DNA from: Nodosilinea sp. P-1105
GTDB taxonomy: Bacteria > Cyanobacteriota > Cyanobacteriia > Phormidesmidales > Phormidesmidaceae
NCBI RefSeq assembly: GCF_012911975.1
Contig: NZ_SMDQ01000048.1
Location: 1 to 43,901 of the forward strand
Direction: 5' to 3'
Length of the DNA stretch: 43,901 bases
Shown here: positions 1 to 8,831 of the stretch, piece by piece
Position numbering within the stretch: the first letter of the stretch is position 1
How the letters are laid out: each line of letters begins with the position of its first letter
Notes under the pieces: generated by a model
Seen by the model: the letters and a program-made list of their open reading frames with translations, nothing else
Database searches by the model: none
What the model was told of the DNA's origin: nothing
Made by a program: the position numbers and the translations under genes

Positions 1-162
1 TCCTTGAGTTGCACCATACACCTGCTCTGTCAGAACAGTGCAAATATACTGAAATTCTGTTTATCCGAACAGTATTGAGGTATTTACCCAGTTATAACCG
101 CATTGAGCTAATTCGGCCAAGTGATCAGGGGATTGGTTAGCCCCGCTGCAGTTAGCGAGTTC

Positions 163-196
163 AGACCTCCGGTTTTTTCCAAAAACCCGGAGGTCT
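163..196. repeat. Strong inverted repeat just downstream of recG
   Basis: The arms AGACCTCCGG (163-172) and CCGGAGGTCT (187-196) are perfectly complementary, and the T-run and A-run between them can extend the stem. The hairpin lies 8 bases past the recG stop codon. Neither strand has a T-run after the stem, so it is not a classical intrinsic terminator. An mRNA 3'-end stabiliser or a dispersed palindrome are both possible. Bases 1-162 contain no gene I can support. Confidence 0.6.
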
Positions 197-204
197 CACG
201 CCGC

Positions 205-2694
205 TCAAGTCATAATCGCGCCACCCATCAGTTTTTCATAGCGCCGCTGGTGCTCCTTTGCCAGCTTGGGGCAGCGGGCCAGCTCTGGGTCGTCCTTCAG
301 CAATGCTTCCGCCGCTTCCCGGGCCACCATCAGCACATCTTGGTCTTCAATCAGGCTGGCCAGGGCAAAGTCCGGCAGGCCCGACTGGCGGGTACCCAAC
401 ACCTCCCCGGGGCCGCGAAACCGCAGGTCCATCTCGGCAATAAAGAAGCCATCCTGGGACTGTTCCAGCACCTTCAGCCGTTGTAAGGCTGTCTCGCTAC
501 GGCTGCTGCTCATCAGCAAGCAAAAGGACTGGGCCGCCCCCCGGCCCACCCGGCCCCGCAGTTGGTGGAGTTGCGATAGGCCAAACCGTTCCGCATGTTC
601 AATCAGCATCACCGAGGCGTTGGGCACATCCACCCCCACTTCCACCACCGTGGTGGATACCAGAATGTGGGTCTCCCCAGCCCGAAAGGCGGAAATGGCC
701 GCGTCTTTTTCAGCCGATGACAGGCGCCCATGCAGCAACCCCACCTGAAACTCAGGAAAGATCACCTCCGCTAGCTGGCGGTGCTCCTCCACCGCCGACT
801 TCAGGTCCAGCTTTTCCGACTCTTCCACCAGGGGTAGCACCACATACACCTGGCGGCCCTGGGCCATTTCCCGCTTAATTAGGTCGTAGGCGTGGTGCCG
901 TTCTCGGCTGGTCATCAGGGTGGTTTGGATCGCCTTGCGTCCGGGGGGCAGCTCATCAATTTGGCTGACGTCGAGATCCCCGTGCAGGGTCAAAGACAGG
1001 GTGCGAGGAATGGGCGTAGCGGTGAGGGTGAGCACATGGGGGTTGGCCCCTTTGCGCATTAGCCTGGCCCGCTGCTGCACCCCAAACCGATGCTGCTCGT
1101 CAATCACCACCAGGCCCAGCTCGCGAAACTGGACCGGGTCTTCAATTAGGGCGTGGGTGCCGACTAAAATCGGCAGTTCTCCGGTGGTCAGTTGCCCCAG
1201 CATTTGGCGGCGTTTGGCGGCCCGGGTGGAGCCAGTCAACAGCTCGACGGGCAGGTGCAGCTGGGTGAACCACTCCACCAGTTTGCGGTAGTGCTGCTCG
1301 GCCAGCACCTCGGTGGGGGCCATTAAGGCGGCCTGGTACCCGGCCTGAATCGCCGCCAGGGTAGCAATTACCGCCACGACGGTTTTACCGGAACCCACAT
1401 CCCCCTGCACCAGGCGATTCATCGGCACGGGCTTTTGCAGGTCGGCCAAAATGGCGTTGACCACCCGCTGCTGGGCGTTGGTGAGGCTAAAGGGCAGAAT
1501 GCTGTAAAAGTTGTCGATCAGCTCCCCAGTAGGGGCCAGGGTAATGGCGGTTTGTTGGGCCTGCTGCTGTTGGCGGCGACGCAGCAGCCCCAGTTGCAGG
1601 TAGAAAAATTCGTCGAAAATCAGGCGGCGACGGGCCTGGGCTAGCTGATCTTCATCGTCGGGAAAGTGGATTTGGCCGATCGCCTGCTTCAGCGGCACCA
1701 GTTCATGGCACTGACGCAGGTCCACGGGCAGGGGGTCTGGCAGCTCAGCTACGGCGGGTAGGGCGGCGGCGACGGCCTTGCGCACCAGGTCCGCTGGCAC
1801 CCCCTCGGTGAGGGGGTACACCGGCACCAGGCGGCCAATGGTGAGGGACTCGATGCGATCGCTGAGGCTATCCAGCACCTCCAGGTGCGGATCGTCCAGG
1901 GTGACCCCATACTTCCCCTGCTTCACTAGCCCAGAGGCGGCCACGATCGCCCCCTGGGGATACTGGCGTTTTTGCTGGTGCTGCCAGCTGGGGGTGGCGT
2001 AGCGGTTGCCGGGGTAGAACCGGTTGAGCTTCAGGGTGCCGCTGCCGTCGGACAGCTGAAGCTCAAAAATGGTGAGTTTTTTGTTGCGGGGGCTGGTGAA
2101 ACAGTTGACCCGCTTGACGCTACCGACAATGGTGACGGTTTCCCCTGGGTTCAAGTCACGAATTTTCACCTGCTGGGCGTAGTTGATGTGGTCTCGGGGG
2201 TAGTAGTAGAGGATGTCTTGGACCGTGAGCAGGCCCAGCTTGGCCAGGCGATCGCTGTTTTTAGGCCCGATGCCCTTCAGGTAGGTGAGGGGCTGGTCCA
2301 GGGTGGGGAGCCGACTGGGGGCCGTGGTAACGGCTACTGCAGTGGTGGGGGGGCGAGCCGGAGGCTTTTCCTGGGTGCGACCGGCGCGAATGGTGGCATG
2401 CCGTTCTAGCAAACGCTGGTTTTGGTGCAGAAATCGACGGGTTTCCGCCACCAGATGCTGCCGCTGGGCAAAGCTGAGGTCGCTGTAGCGACTGTACTGT
2501 TGGCCCAGAGCTTGCCAACTCTGCTGTTGTTCGGCGGGAAGGATGGCGGGGGGGTGGCTAAGACTTTCCCCTAAAAACCGACTAAAGGTTTGCTGCTTAC
2601 CCACCAGATCATTGAAACCACTGTCGGCCTCCACAGACAGCGCCCGCTGCAGCCTGGTCCAGTCGGGGGAGGATGGTCGTGCCTCAGAGGTCAT
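205..2694 (-). CDS. recG: ATP-dependent DNA helicase RecG
   Basis: RecG is a superfamily 2 double-strand DNA translocase that remodels stalled replication forks and Holliday junctions in the cytoplasm. The 829-residue product has an N-terminal extension of about 120 residues, typical of cyanobacterial RecG. A wedge/OB-fold domain follows (starting near LDQPLTYLKGIGPKNSDRL), then helicase motifs: Walker A GDVGSGKT, motif II DEQHR, motif III TATPIPRTL and motif VI QLRGRVGRG. It ends in the RecG-type C-terminal segment. It is the last gene of a minus-strand run from rpsB. The hypothetical gene upstream ends 30 bases before its start, so cotranscription is likely. Length and motifs are complete and nothing suggests inactivation. 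Confidence 0.97.
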   Translation of the reverse strand: MTSEARPSSPDWTRLQRALSVEADSGFNDLVGKQQTFSRFLGESLSHPPAILPAEQQQSWQALGQQYSRYSDLSFAQRQHLVAETRRFLHQNQRLLERHATIRAGRTQEKPPARPPTTAVAVTTAPSRLPTLDQPLTYLKGIGPKNSDRLAKLGLLTVQDILYYYPRDHINYAQQVKIRDLNPGETVTIVGSVKRVNCFTSPRNKKLTIFELQLSDGSGTLKLNRFYPGNRYATPSWQHQQKRQYPQGAIVAASGLVKQGKYGVTLDDPHLEVLDSLSDRIESLTIGRLVPVYPLTEGVPADLVRKAVAAALPAVAELPDPLPVDLRQCHELVPLKQAIGQIHFPDDEDQLAQARRRLIFDEFFYLQLGLLRRRQQQQAQQTAITLAPTGELIDNFYSILPFSLTNAQQRVVNAILADLQKPVPMNRLVQGDVGSGKTVVAVIATLAAIQAGYQAALMAPTEVLAEQHYRKLVEWFTQLHLPVELLTGSTRAAKRRQMLGQLTTGELPILVGTHALIEDPVQFRELGLVVIDEQHRFGVQQRARLMRKGANPHVLTLTATPIPRTLSLTLHGDLDVSQIDELPPGRKAIQTTLMTSRERHHAYDLIKREMAQGRQVYVVLPLVEESEKLDLKSAVEEHRQLAEVIFPEFQVGLLHGRLSSAEKDAAISAFRAGETHILVSTTVVEVGVDVPNASVMLIEHAERFGLSQLHQLRGRVGRGAAQSFCLLMSSSRSETALQRLKVLEQSQDGFFIAEMDLRFRGPGEVLGTRQSGLPDFALASLIEDQDVLMVAREAAEALLKDDPELARCPKLAKEHQRRYEKLMGGAIMT

Positions 2695-2724
2695 AGCGCT
2701 TGATTGATAGCTCCCATTCGCTGG

Positions 2725-3981
2725 CTAGCGATGCTTAGATGTATTGTCGTACCATACGGCCCGCCAAGCCTGCTCGGCTTCGGCGATCGCCAGTTCCCGC
2801 TGAGCTTGCTTATATTGCTTGCCCACCTTGCGCAATCGCCCCAGGGTCGTGCGCAGCTTGCCCCGCCACAGGGAGGCTTGCACATCGGCAAACTCAATAT
2901 CTGACAGTCGTAGGTTAATGGCGGCCAGGTGGGTCATCGTACCCCCCAGTAGTTCCGGCTGCATCCCACTGGCCTCATCCGCCTCCGGGGATGGCTGATC
3001 ATCTTCTGATTGATCCCGCAGTTCCACTAAGGCTTCCCAGGAGGTGCTCAAGGTCGACGGCTTAGAGTCCTCGTCCTCAGTCTGATCATTGCTGTCGCTG
3101 GCCTTGTCCTCCTGGTCCAAGACCTCATCCATATCCCCAGCCATGGCCACCAGAACATTCAGCAGGTTCGGCACCGGGTGACCATGATCGGCATCACGAT
3201 CGGCCGCTGTGGCCGCCTCCAGCACCTCCTCCGGTAAGTCAGGCAGCACCTGGGCCGCTTGCAGACATTGATTAATTTGGTTAGAGATCTGCTGTAACAC
3301 ATTGCGAATGCGCTGTTCCAGCCGTAAGTGCTGCTTGGCGAGCTGGGTTGGGGTGAGGCGATCGCCCGTAAACAGTGGATCTTGAAGGGCGTCCTCCACC
3401 TTGTCGGCCATGGCGGCTAGCAACACCGACTGAATCAGCGATCGGGGGGGCATTGCCGCCGCTGACTCAGCCTCAGCGATCTCTGACGGGCTGGCTTGGT
3501 CGGTCGCGGCCAGTGCTGCCGAAGCAGATGCTGCTGAGTCGGGCTCTAGGGTGGCATCAGACGGTGGGTCGTCAGCCTCTGCCCCCTTTGCTTCACCCGT
3601 TTCCCCGGCTTCCTCTGCTTCCCTGGCTTCCTCTGCCTCTTCCTGTTCCATCGCCTGCAGAGCTTCTAGGGCCGCTTGGGCCGCCTCCTGCTCCTCTTGA
3701 TCAGGCTCCATCAGATTTTGCAGCCAGTCTTGGGCTTTACGTCCTAGCCGCTGAATATCTTGCTGTAGCTTTTCCCGCCCTTTCACCGACAGGGCTAAAA
3801 ACGCTTCGGGATAGATTTGGGTACAAAGGTGATAGGTGGCAATCACCCCTTGGCGGCGCACAGCATGTCCCAAAATTCCCAAATAGCTACTGTACAGCTC
3901 CTTAAAATCAGCAGCTAGGGAAGCCGTGGCTGCTTCCAGGGCGTCAATGTCTTTGCGAATCGTCTCAACCGACCTGACCAT
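2725..3981 (-). CDS. Conserved cyanobacterial hypothetical protein (acidic linker)
   Basis: This 418-residue protein lies between tsf and recG on the same strand. I do not recognise a domain of known function. Residues 1-95 look helical and globular. Residues about 97-185 are a low-complexity Glu/Ala/Asp-rich stretch that is probably disordered. A second helical block covers about 185-260, another acidic stretch about 285-350, and a helical, basic C terminus follows. There is no signal peptide or membrane segment, so it is probably cytoplasmic. The same position between tsf and recG is, to my recollection, occupied by an uncharacterised gene in other cyanobacteria, suggesting a conserved but unknown role. 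The start at 3981 (MVRSVETI) is the first in-frame ATG. Confidence 0.85.
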   Translation of the reverse strand: MVRSVETIRKDIDALEAATASLAADFKELYSSYLGILGHAVRRQGVIATYHLCTQIYPEAFLALSVKGREKLQQDIQRLGRKAQDWLQNLMEPDQEEQEAAQAALEALQAMEQEEAEEAREAEEAGETGEAKGAEADDPPSDATLEPDSAASASAALAATDQASPSEIAEAESAAAMPPRSLIQSVLLAAMADKVEDALQDPLFTGDRLTPTQLAKQHLRLEQRIRNVLQQISNQINQCLQAAQVLPDLPEEVLEAATAADRDADHGHPVPNLLNVLVAMAGDMDEVLDQEDKASDSNDQTEDEDSKPSTLSTSWEALVELRDQSEDDQPSPEADEASGMQPELLGGTMTHLAAINLRLSDIEFADVQASLWRGKLRTTLGRLRKVGKQYKQAQRELAIAEAEQAWRAVWYDNTSKHR

Positions 3982-4035
3982 GCCGCTGTCTTTTCCTAAT
4001 CAATGTTTGATTATAGTGTGCCCCAACTCACCCAG

Positions 4036-4072
4036 CAAAAAGGGGAGCCTTGCAAACCGCCGCTCCCCCCTT
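4036..4072 (-). terminator. Intrinsic terminator downstream of tsf
   Basis: On the minus strand a stem (GGGGAGC, complement of 4062-4068, paired with GCTCCCC, complement of 4042-4048) is followed directly by TTTTT (complement of 4037-4041). It lies about 35 bases past the tsf stop and before the next gene. This is a good Rho-independent terminator, so the rpsB-tsf transcript may be largely separate from the hypothetical-recG pair. Confidence 0.75.
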
Positions 4073-4103
4073 GGGCAATTCGATAGTGATACTAATCTGC
4101 CAG

Positions 4104-4766
4104 CTACTTTTTCTTGCTGGTTTGGGCCGCCACTTCCTCAGCAAAGTTAGTTTCCTCTTTCTCGATGCCTTCACCCAGCACAAACCGGGAGAAGCGTCGC
4201 ACCTGAATATTTTCCCCTAACTGGGAAACCGCCTGCTTCACTAATTCTTCCACAGAAATATTCTGGTCCTTGATGAAGGGCTGATCCATCAGAGAAAGCT
4301 CCTTCAGCCGCTTTTCAATCCGGCCTTCCACAATTTTCTCGCGGATATTGGCTGGCTTTTTACCCAGATCATCGCGCCCCATTTCGATCTCTTTCTCTTT
4401 GGCCACGATCGCCTCAGGAATATCGCTAATACGCACATATTCCACATTAGGACAAGCGGCAATCTGCATCGCCACATCCCGTACCAGGCTTTTAAATTCA
4501 TCCCGACGGGACACAAAGTCGGTTTCACAGTTGACTTCCACCAGTACGCCGACCCGGCCACCGGTGTGAATGTAACTGTCAACCAGTCCTTCCGATGCTA
4601 CTCGGCCCTCTTTCTTCGCAGCTGAGGCAATGCCCTTCTGCCGCAGCCACTCAATGGACTTTTCGACGTCGCCATCATTTTCTTTCAGGGCTTTTTTACA
4701 GTCCATCATGCCTGCGCCCGTTTTGTCGCGCAGGTCTTTGACTAACTTCGCAGAAATTTCTGCCAT
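4104..4766 (-). CDS. tsf: Translation elongation factor Ts
   Basis: EF-Ts is the guanine-nucleotide exchange factor for EF-Tu. The 220-residue protein has the N-terminal UBA-like domain ([20 protein letters not shown], residues about 7-26) and the signature [10 protein letters not shown] near residue 82. The dimerisation subdomain is short, as is normal for cyanobacterial and plastid EF-Ts, compared with about 283 residues in E. coli. The C terminus is Lys-rich (SKKK). A purine-rich GGAAGG precedes the ATG by 9 bases. It follows rpsB on the same strand after a 223-base spacer, the usual rpsB-tsf order. Confidence 0.97.
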   Translation of the reverse strand: MAEISAKLVKDLRDKTGAGMMDCKKALKENDGDVEKSIEWLRQKGIASAAKKEGRVASEGLVDSYIHTGGRVGVLVEVNCETDFVSRRDEFKSLVRDVAMQIAACPNVEYVRISDIPEAIVAKEKEIEMGRDDLGKKPANIREKIVEGRIEKRLKELSLMDQPFIKDQNISVEELVKQAVSQLGENIQVRRFSRFVLGEGIEKEETNFAEEVAAQTSKKK

Positions 4767-4833
4767 GGTGCTTTACCTTCCTAACGCGCTACCGTCAACT
4801 TAAGTACATCTCGCTGACCCAATCCAGCTTAAA

Positions 4834-4910
4834 CCGAAGCCAAACTTCGGGAAAGCCAAAGCCCTTTCTACCCCGTTAGCCAGACCTAACGGATCTATAG
4901 CGACAGATCC
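4834..4910 (-). promoter_or_regulatory. Cluster of three short hairpins in the rpsB-tsf spacer
   Basis: The 223-base rpsB-tsf spacer contains three consecutive short inverted repeats: CCGAAG/CTTCGG (4834-4839, 4845-4850), CCGTTAG/CTAACGG (4873-4879, 4886-4892) and GGATCT/AGATCC (4891-4896, 4905-4910). The last two share bases and so are mutually exclusive. None is followed by a T-run on the minus strand. They could act in RNA processing or partial attenuation between rpsB and tsf; this is inference. Confidence 0.4.
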
Positions 4911-4989
4911 AGAGATCCAGACAGGTCGAACAGCATGGAGCTAGACGTGGCTGAGAGCCTCCCATCTATACATCTATATCAGACTCGTC

Positions 4990-5763
4990 CTATTCAGACT
5001 CGTCATCAGCTCCCGGGGCATCGTAGTCGTAATCGTCTTCGGCCCCATCATAATCATCGTAATCCTCATCGGGGGCGCTACGACCGTGGGATCCTTCATA
5101 AATGGCATCCGCCAGCTTACCCAGAATCAGCTTAATGGAACGGATGGCGTCGTCATTGCCAGGAATGGGCACATCCACCAGGTCGGGATCGCAGTTGGTA
5201 TCTAGCAAGGAGATGATCGGAATCCCCAGCTTATGACACTCGGATACCGCGTTATATTCCCGCTTGATGTCAACGATGATGGCCACATCAGGTACCTTGC
5301 GCATGGTTTTGATGCCACCCAGGTACTTTTGCAGCTTTTCCAATTCACGGCGAAGCACCGCTGCTTCTTTTTTAGGGCGCAGGTCAATCGCCCCAATCTC
5401 TTCCATCCGCTCCAGCTCTTTGAGGCGATCTGCCCGAGACTTAATTGTGGCCCAGTTGGTTAACATCCCCCCCAGCCAGCGCTGGTTGACATAGTGGGAA
5501 CCACAGCGGGAAGCTTCTTGGGCGACAATACCCGCCGCCTGGCGCTTGGTGCCAATGAATAAGAACTTTTGCCCATTGCCCGCTGCATCCCGCACAAAGC
5601 CATAGGCTTCTTCGATCAGCTGGGCGGTTTGCACCAGGTCAATGATATGAACCCCATTGCGGGAGGTGAAGATGTATTGATCCATCTTCGGGTTCCACCG
5701 ACGAGTTTGGTGCCCAAAGTGAACCCCCGATTCTAGTAGTTCGGGTAGGGTAATAACAGCCAT
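4990..5763 (-). CDS. rpsB: 30S ribosomal protein S2
   Basis: S2 is a structural protein of the small ribosomal subunit. The 257-residue product starts [27 protein letters not shown] with the S2 signature, followed by the characteristic FIGTKRQA and [10 protein letters not shown] motifs. The last 25 or so residues are a strongly acidic Asp/Tyr/Glu tail ([17 protein letters not shown]), an extension seen in some cyanobacterial S2 proteins. On the minus strand AGGAG sits 8 bases before the ATG, fixing the start. It is the first gene of the rpsB-tsf pair and has a structured leader upstream. Confidence 0.98.
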   Translation of the reverse strand: MAVITLPELLESGVHFGHQTRRWNPKMDQYIFTSRNGVHIIDLVQTAQLIEEAYGFVRDAAGNGQKFLFIGTKRQAAGIVAQEASRCGSHYVNQRWLGGMLTNWATIKSRADRLKELERMEEIGAIDLRPKKEAAVLRRELEKLQKYLGGIKTMRKVPDVAIIVDIKREYNAVSECHKLGIPIISLLDTNCDPDLVDVPIPGNDDAIRSIKLILGKLADAIYEGSHGRSAPDEDYDDYDGAEDDYDYDAPGADDESE

Positions 5764-5792
5764 TTAGGTTTTCTCCTTTCGGGTTTATCCAC

Positions 5793-5838
5793 CATCCGAA
5801 CGCTCCCTCAATTAGCAAGAGACCCGAAATTTCGGATG
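5793..5838 (-). promoter_or_regulatory. Structured 5' leader of rpsB
   Basis: The rpsB leader contains an 8-bp inverted repeat (CATCCGAA at 5793-5800, TTCGGATG at 5831-5838). The palindrome CGAAATTTCG lies at about 5825-5834 and overlaps the distal arm, so two alternative folds are possible. S2 autoregulates rpsB-tsf through the leader RNA in other bacteria. A similar role here is an inference from position and pairing only. Confidence 0.4.
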
Positions 5839-5910
5839 TGCGATTTTGACAACCTTACAAAGATAACATAAATGAGCGACATCTTTCTATCAGGCTGTTT
5901 TGCCTTGGTC

Positions 5911-6834
5911 CTAAAGCGAATTTTGAAAGTTAGTTGGCCCTTCGTAACCAGAGCGTTGGGCTAACGCTTGCAGGGACTGAGCTCCTGATAAACGCTCGCC
6001 ATTAATCTCCCAGGTGGGATAGCCGGTAATGCCTGCTTCCTGGCATTCTGGAGTTTGACTCTGCCCGTCAGATTGGGAGCATTCGACATAGTTAATCAGT
6101 TGAGCTGCTGCTTGGCCGAAAAGCTGCTTCTGATCCTGGCAGTGGGGGCACCACCAAGCACCGTAGAAGATGGCGCCCGTATCTGTTAGGTGCTGAGCCA
6201 GGGCAATTTCGGCAGGGCCAGACTGGGTGGTCACTTCAATCACGGGTTGCCCATCAGCCCCGGTTGCCGTGGTGGGTTGGCCGACATTGGCGTAAACGCC
6301 TAGGGTGCCGACAAAAACGACCACGACGGTGATTAGGCCGATAAAGAAGGGCTGGGACCAATCCGGCCAGTCTTGGCCAACTAGTGCCATTCCAAATAAG
6401 CCGGTGGATAGCAAGGCCGAGCCAATGCAGTACAGACAGGCGGCCTGAATTTCCGCCGTGAGTAGGTACATCAGGTAGCCACTGAAGACCATCATCGCGG
6501 TGCCACCGATGAACAGCAGCGGCTGGGTCCAGGTCATCAGCTTGGCCCGCAGCTCTTTCTGCTCAGGCATCCGCACCAGTAATGGGGCGATCGCCAGTAC
6601 GACCATGCCCAGATAAGCCAGGAAGCCAAATAGTGCCAGGGGCTGCCCAAACACGGTGGCATAGGGACTGGATAGGACAATATCGCAGCCCTGGGTGGGG
6701 CAGGCGGTGGTATTGCCTGTGAACGCAATCACAGTTAAGTAAGCTGTGACTGCAGCTCCGATGGCGGCTAACCCAGCCATCAATGGGCGAGCATAGCGGT
6801 TAATCCAGGGAATGTCCTTTTTACGACGTGGCAT
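5911..6834 (-). CDS. Vitamin K epoxide reductase-thioredoxin fusion protein
   Basis: VKOR-family proteins reduce quinones and drive disulfide formation in proteins outside the cytoplasm. This 307-residue protein has an N-terminal four- to five-helix membrane VKOR domain (about 15-185) and a C-terminal thioredoxin-like domain (about 195-300). Visible cysteines are the loop pair C45/C50 (CPTQGC), the active-site CLYC (C133/C136) near the membrane, the thioredoxin CPHC (C229/C232) and a further pair C252/C264. This is the architecture of the cyanobacterial VKOR homologue of known structure. It probably oxidises substrates in the periplasm or thylakoid lumen using plastoquinone. An exported peroxiredoxin gene lies upstream on the same strand, 112 bases away. 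Confidence 0.93.
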   Translation of the reverse strand: MPRRKKDIPWINRYARPLMAGLAAIGAAVTAYLTVIAFTGNTTACPTQGCDIVLSSPYATVFGQPLALFGFLAYLGMVVLAIAPLLVRMPEQKELRAKLMTWTQPLLFIGGTAMMVFSGYLMYLLTAEIQAACLYCIGSALLSTGLFGMALVGQDWPDWSQPFFIGLITVVVVFVGTLGVYANVGQPTTATGADGQPVIEVTTQSGPAEIALAQHLTDTGAIFYGAWWCPHCQDQKQLFGQAAAQLINYVECSQSDGQSQTPECQEAGITGYPTWEINGERLSGAQSLQALAQRSGYEGPTNFQNSL

Positions 6835-6946
6835 GTCCTAATCTCCTAATACCTGACAGCAGGTTTATAGTAAGTTCAGCTCGGGATCTAGGGTTTTCCC
6901 ACTGGCAAAACTCCAGGTCTGGCCTGGGAGTTGGTCTACATTACGG

Positions 6947-7510
6947 CTAAGCGTTCTGCAAATCGTCTAAAGTGGCTAACACTTCTTGGCTATGGATGGC
7001 CGGGCGCACGCCTAAAAAGCGGGCTCTGAGCATGCCATCAGGATCGATTATATAAGTGTGACGCAGGGAAGCGGCCCCTAGCCACGATCCATAGGCTTTA
7101 CTCACCATCCCTTTGGGATCAGACAGCAGGGGAAACGCTAACCCTTCGGCATCGCAAAACTCGGCGTGGGAGTTGACACTGTCGGCACTAACACCAATCA
7201 CTTGAGCATGGCGAGCCTGGTATTCGTCTAGATCTCGCTGAAACCGTTGGGCCTCTAGGGTGCAGCCGGAGGTAAAGTCGCGGGGATAGAAGTACAGCAC
7301 CACCCACTGGTCACGATAGTCTGCCAGGGAAACAGAGCCATCGCCCGCATTGGTGGGCAGGGTAAAGTCAGGGGCAGGACTGCCCAGGGGAAGTTGGGGG
7401 CCGCCCAGGGCCAGGGCCGGGGGTGCCCACAGCAACCCACTAAACCAGCCCAGGCAAATCGTTAAAACCAGTTGAAGTAAGTGGCGACGACCGATCATAG
7501 GCATCCTCAT
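6947..7510 (-). CDS. Exported peroxiredoxin (BCP/PrxQ-like)
   Basis: Peroxiredoxins reduce H2O2 and organic hydroperoxides through a reactive cysteine. The 187-residue product begins with basic residues and a hydrophobic stretch ending near ALA (about residue 35), a likely signal peptide for lumen or periplasm. The catalytic motif P76-xxx-T80-xx-C83 (PRDFTSGC) is intact. The usual PrxQ partner cysteine five residues on is absent. The only other mature cysteine is C119 (AEFCDAEG), so the resolving chemistry may be 1-Cys or use C119. It lies upstream of the VKOR-Trx gene on the same strand, and VKOR-Trx could be its redox partner. The first ATG is used; internal ATGs nearby are possible. Confidence 0.9.
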   Translation of the reverse strand: MRMPMIGRRHLLQLVLTICLGWFSGLLWAPPALALGGPQLPLGSPAPDFTLPTNAGDGSVSLADYRDQWVVLYFYPRDFTSGCTLEAQRFQRDLDEYQARHAQVIGVSADSVNSHAEFCDAEGLAFPLLSDPKGMVSKAYGSWLGAASLRHTYIIDPDGMLRARFLGVRPAIHSQEVLATLDDLQNA

Positions 7511-7673
7511 GTTCTTTACTAAAGTTTACATGAGGTGGCTGGCGATCGCCCCCCCAGCCTTTAAGGGCATTCTATAAAGTTGTCGTTTAGGCGGTGGCAG
7601 CCCCAGTAAAACCAGGTTAAGTTGACCAGAGATCTCTGAATTCTCCTCCCTTCTGTCCTCTACTGTCTTGTCC

Positions 7674-8495
7674 ATGAGGCTCCTAATCCCCAGTCCTTTC
7701 ACCGTAGAGGCAGTAACGGTGAGCATTCGTGATTTACCTCAGGAACTGGCAGGTTGTCGCATCGTCCAACTATCGGATTTCCACTACGACGGGGAGCGAC
7801 TCGCTACCCCTTTGCTCGAAGCCGTCATTGCCCAGGTCAACGCGCTCAAGCCTGATCTGGTGGCTCTAACGGGAGACTATGTCACCACCGATCCGGCCCC
7901 AATTTTTCGGCTTATCCCTTATTTGCAGCAGTTGCAAAGTCGTTATGGCACTGTGGCTGTTTTGGGTAACCACGACAATATGAGTCGTGGGGGCCGTCAG
8001 ACGATTTTGCAAGCGCTGCGCCGGGCTGGTATTCAGGCCCTGTGGAACCAGGTGGCCTATCCGTTAGGTCCAGGGCTGCCGGTGGTGGGCCTCGCTGACT
8101 TTTGGTCTACCGAGTTTGACCCCACTGGGGTAATGGCCGCTATCCCTGAGGCTGTACCCCGGCTGGTACTTTCCCACAATCCCGATAGTGCGGCAGAATT
8201 AAGGTCCTATCGGGTGGACTTACAACTGTCAGGGCACACCCACGGCGGCCAAATTGTGTTGCCTGGGCTAGGGCCTGTGCCGGCTTTGACCCAGGCCTTG
8301 AAGCAATCCACCTGGGCTAGGCTGCCGTTTGTCAACCAGCAGTGTATTAAGGTAGTGCATCACTGGGATTGGGTCTCGGGGCTATATCAGGTGGGGGATA
8401 ATCAGCTTTACGTAAACCGGGGGCTGGGCACCTATGCCCCAGGCCGATTTCGCTGCCCGCCGGAGGTTACGTTGGTAAGGCTGGTGGGGGAGTGA
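7674..8495 (+). CDS. Metallophosphoesterase
   Basis: This calcineurin-like phosphoesterase (YkuE/YaeI-like) has about 273 residues. Metal-binding motifs are in order: QLSDFHYDG (D and H), LTGDYV (GD), LGNHDN (GNHD), LSHNPD and SGHTHGGQ (GHTH). These define a complete two-metal centre. The related family includes lipid A and undecaprenyl-type phosphoester hydrolases, but the substrate cannot be told here. A TTG at 7668 extends the frame by two codons; I prefer the ATG at 7674, though no clear ribosome-binding site supports either. It is transcribed divergently from the peroxiredoxin gene and is followed by repeat-rich DNA. Confidence 0.92.
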   Translation: MRLLIPSPFTVEAVTVSIRDLPQELAGCRIVQLSDFHYDGERLATPLLEAVIAQVNALKPDLVALTGDYVTTDPAPIFRLIPYLQQLQSRYGTVAVLGNHDNMSRGGRQTILQALRRAGIQALWNQVAYPLGPGLPVVGLADFWSTEFDPTGVMAAIPEAVPRLVLSHNPDSAAELRSYRVDLQLSGHTHGGQIVLPGLGPVPALTQALKQSTWARLPFVNQQCIKVVHHWDWVSGLYQVGDNQLYVNRGLGTYAPGRFRCPPEVTLVRLVGE

Positions 8496-8501
8496 TGGGG
8501 T

Positions 8502-8637
8502 GGATGGGGGGATGGGCGCTGCCCTGAGCTTGTCGAAGGGGGGATGGGGGGATGGGCGCTGCCCTGAGCTTGTCGAAGGGGGGATGGGGGGATGGGCGCT
8601 GCCCTGAGCTTGTCGAAGGGTGGATGGGGGGATGGGG
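8502..8637. repeat. 40-bp tandem repeat, three copies plus a partial
   Basis: A 40-base unit containing GATGGGCGCTGCCCTGAGC followed by TTGTCGAAGG recurs with period 40 (GATGGGCGCT at 8511, 8551 and 8591), with a partial fourth copy. It starts directly after the phosphoesterase stop codon. The core CTGAGCTTGTCGAAG is also present, singly, at 8802-8816 and inverted at about 29810 and 29900. Confidence 0.85.
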
Positions 8638-8831
8638 AAGGTGGGGAGGTGACGGGGTGACGGGGTGGATAGGTGGTAGACGCGGAGCGGCTTCCCGCAG
8701 GGTAGGGTGGATGCGTAGGGGCGGACCTGTGTGTCCGCCCTGGTGGGGGAATGGGGAAGAGGAGAATTTTGGATTTTGGCATCCCCTCCTGGGAGGCCTG
8801 TGCTGAGCTTGTCGAAGTAGGCAGGGGTGGG
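8628..8831. repeat. Dispersed repeat block, inverted copy at 29880-30106
   Basis: About 200 bases that recur as the reverse complement at 29880-30106 with only small indels and substitutions. Shared landmarks in order are a G-rich GATGGGG array, the TAGACGCGGAGCGGCTTCCCG motif, the palindrome GGGCGGAC/GTCCGCCC (8719-8726, 8733-8740), the AATTTTGGATTTTGGCATCC segment and the CTGAGCTTGTCGAAG motif. No coding potential is credible; open frames here are repeat-derived. Confidence 0.85.
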
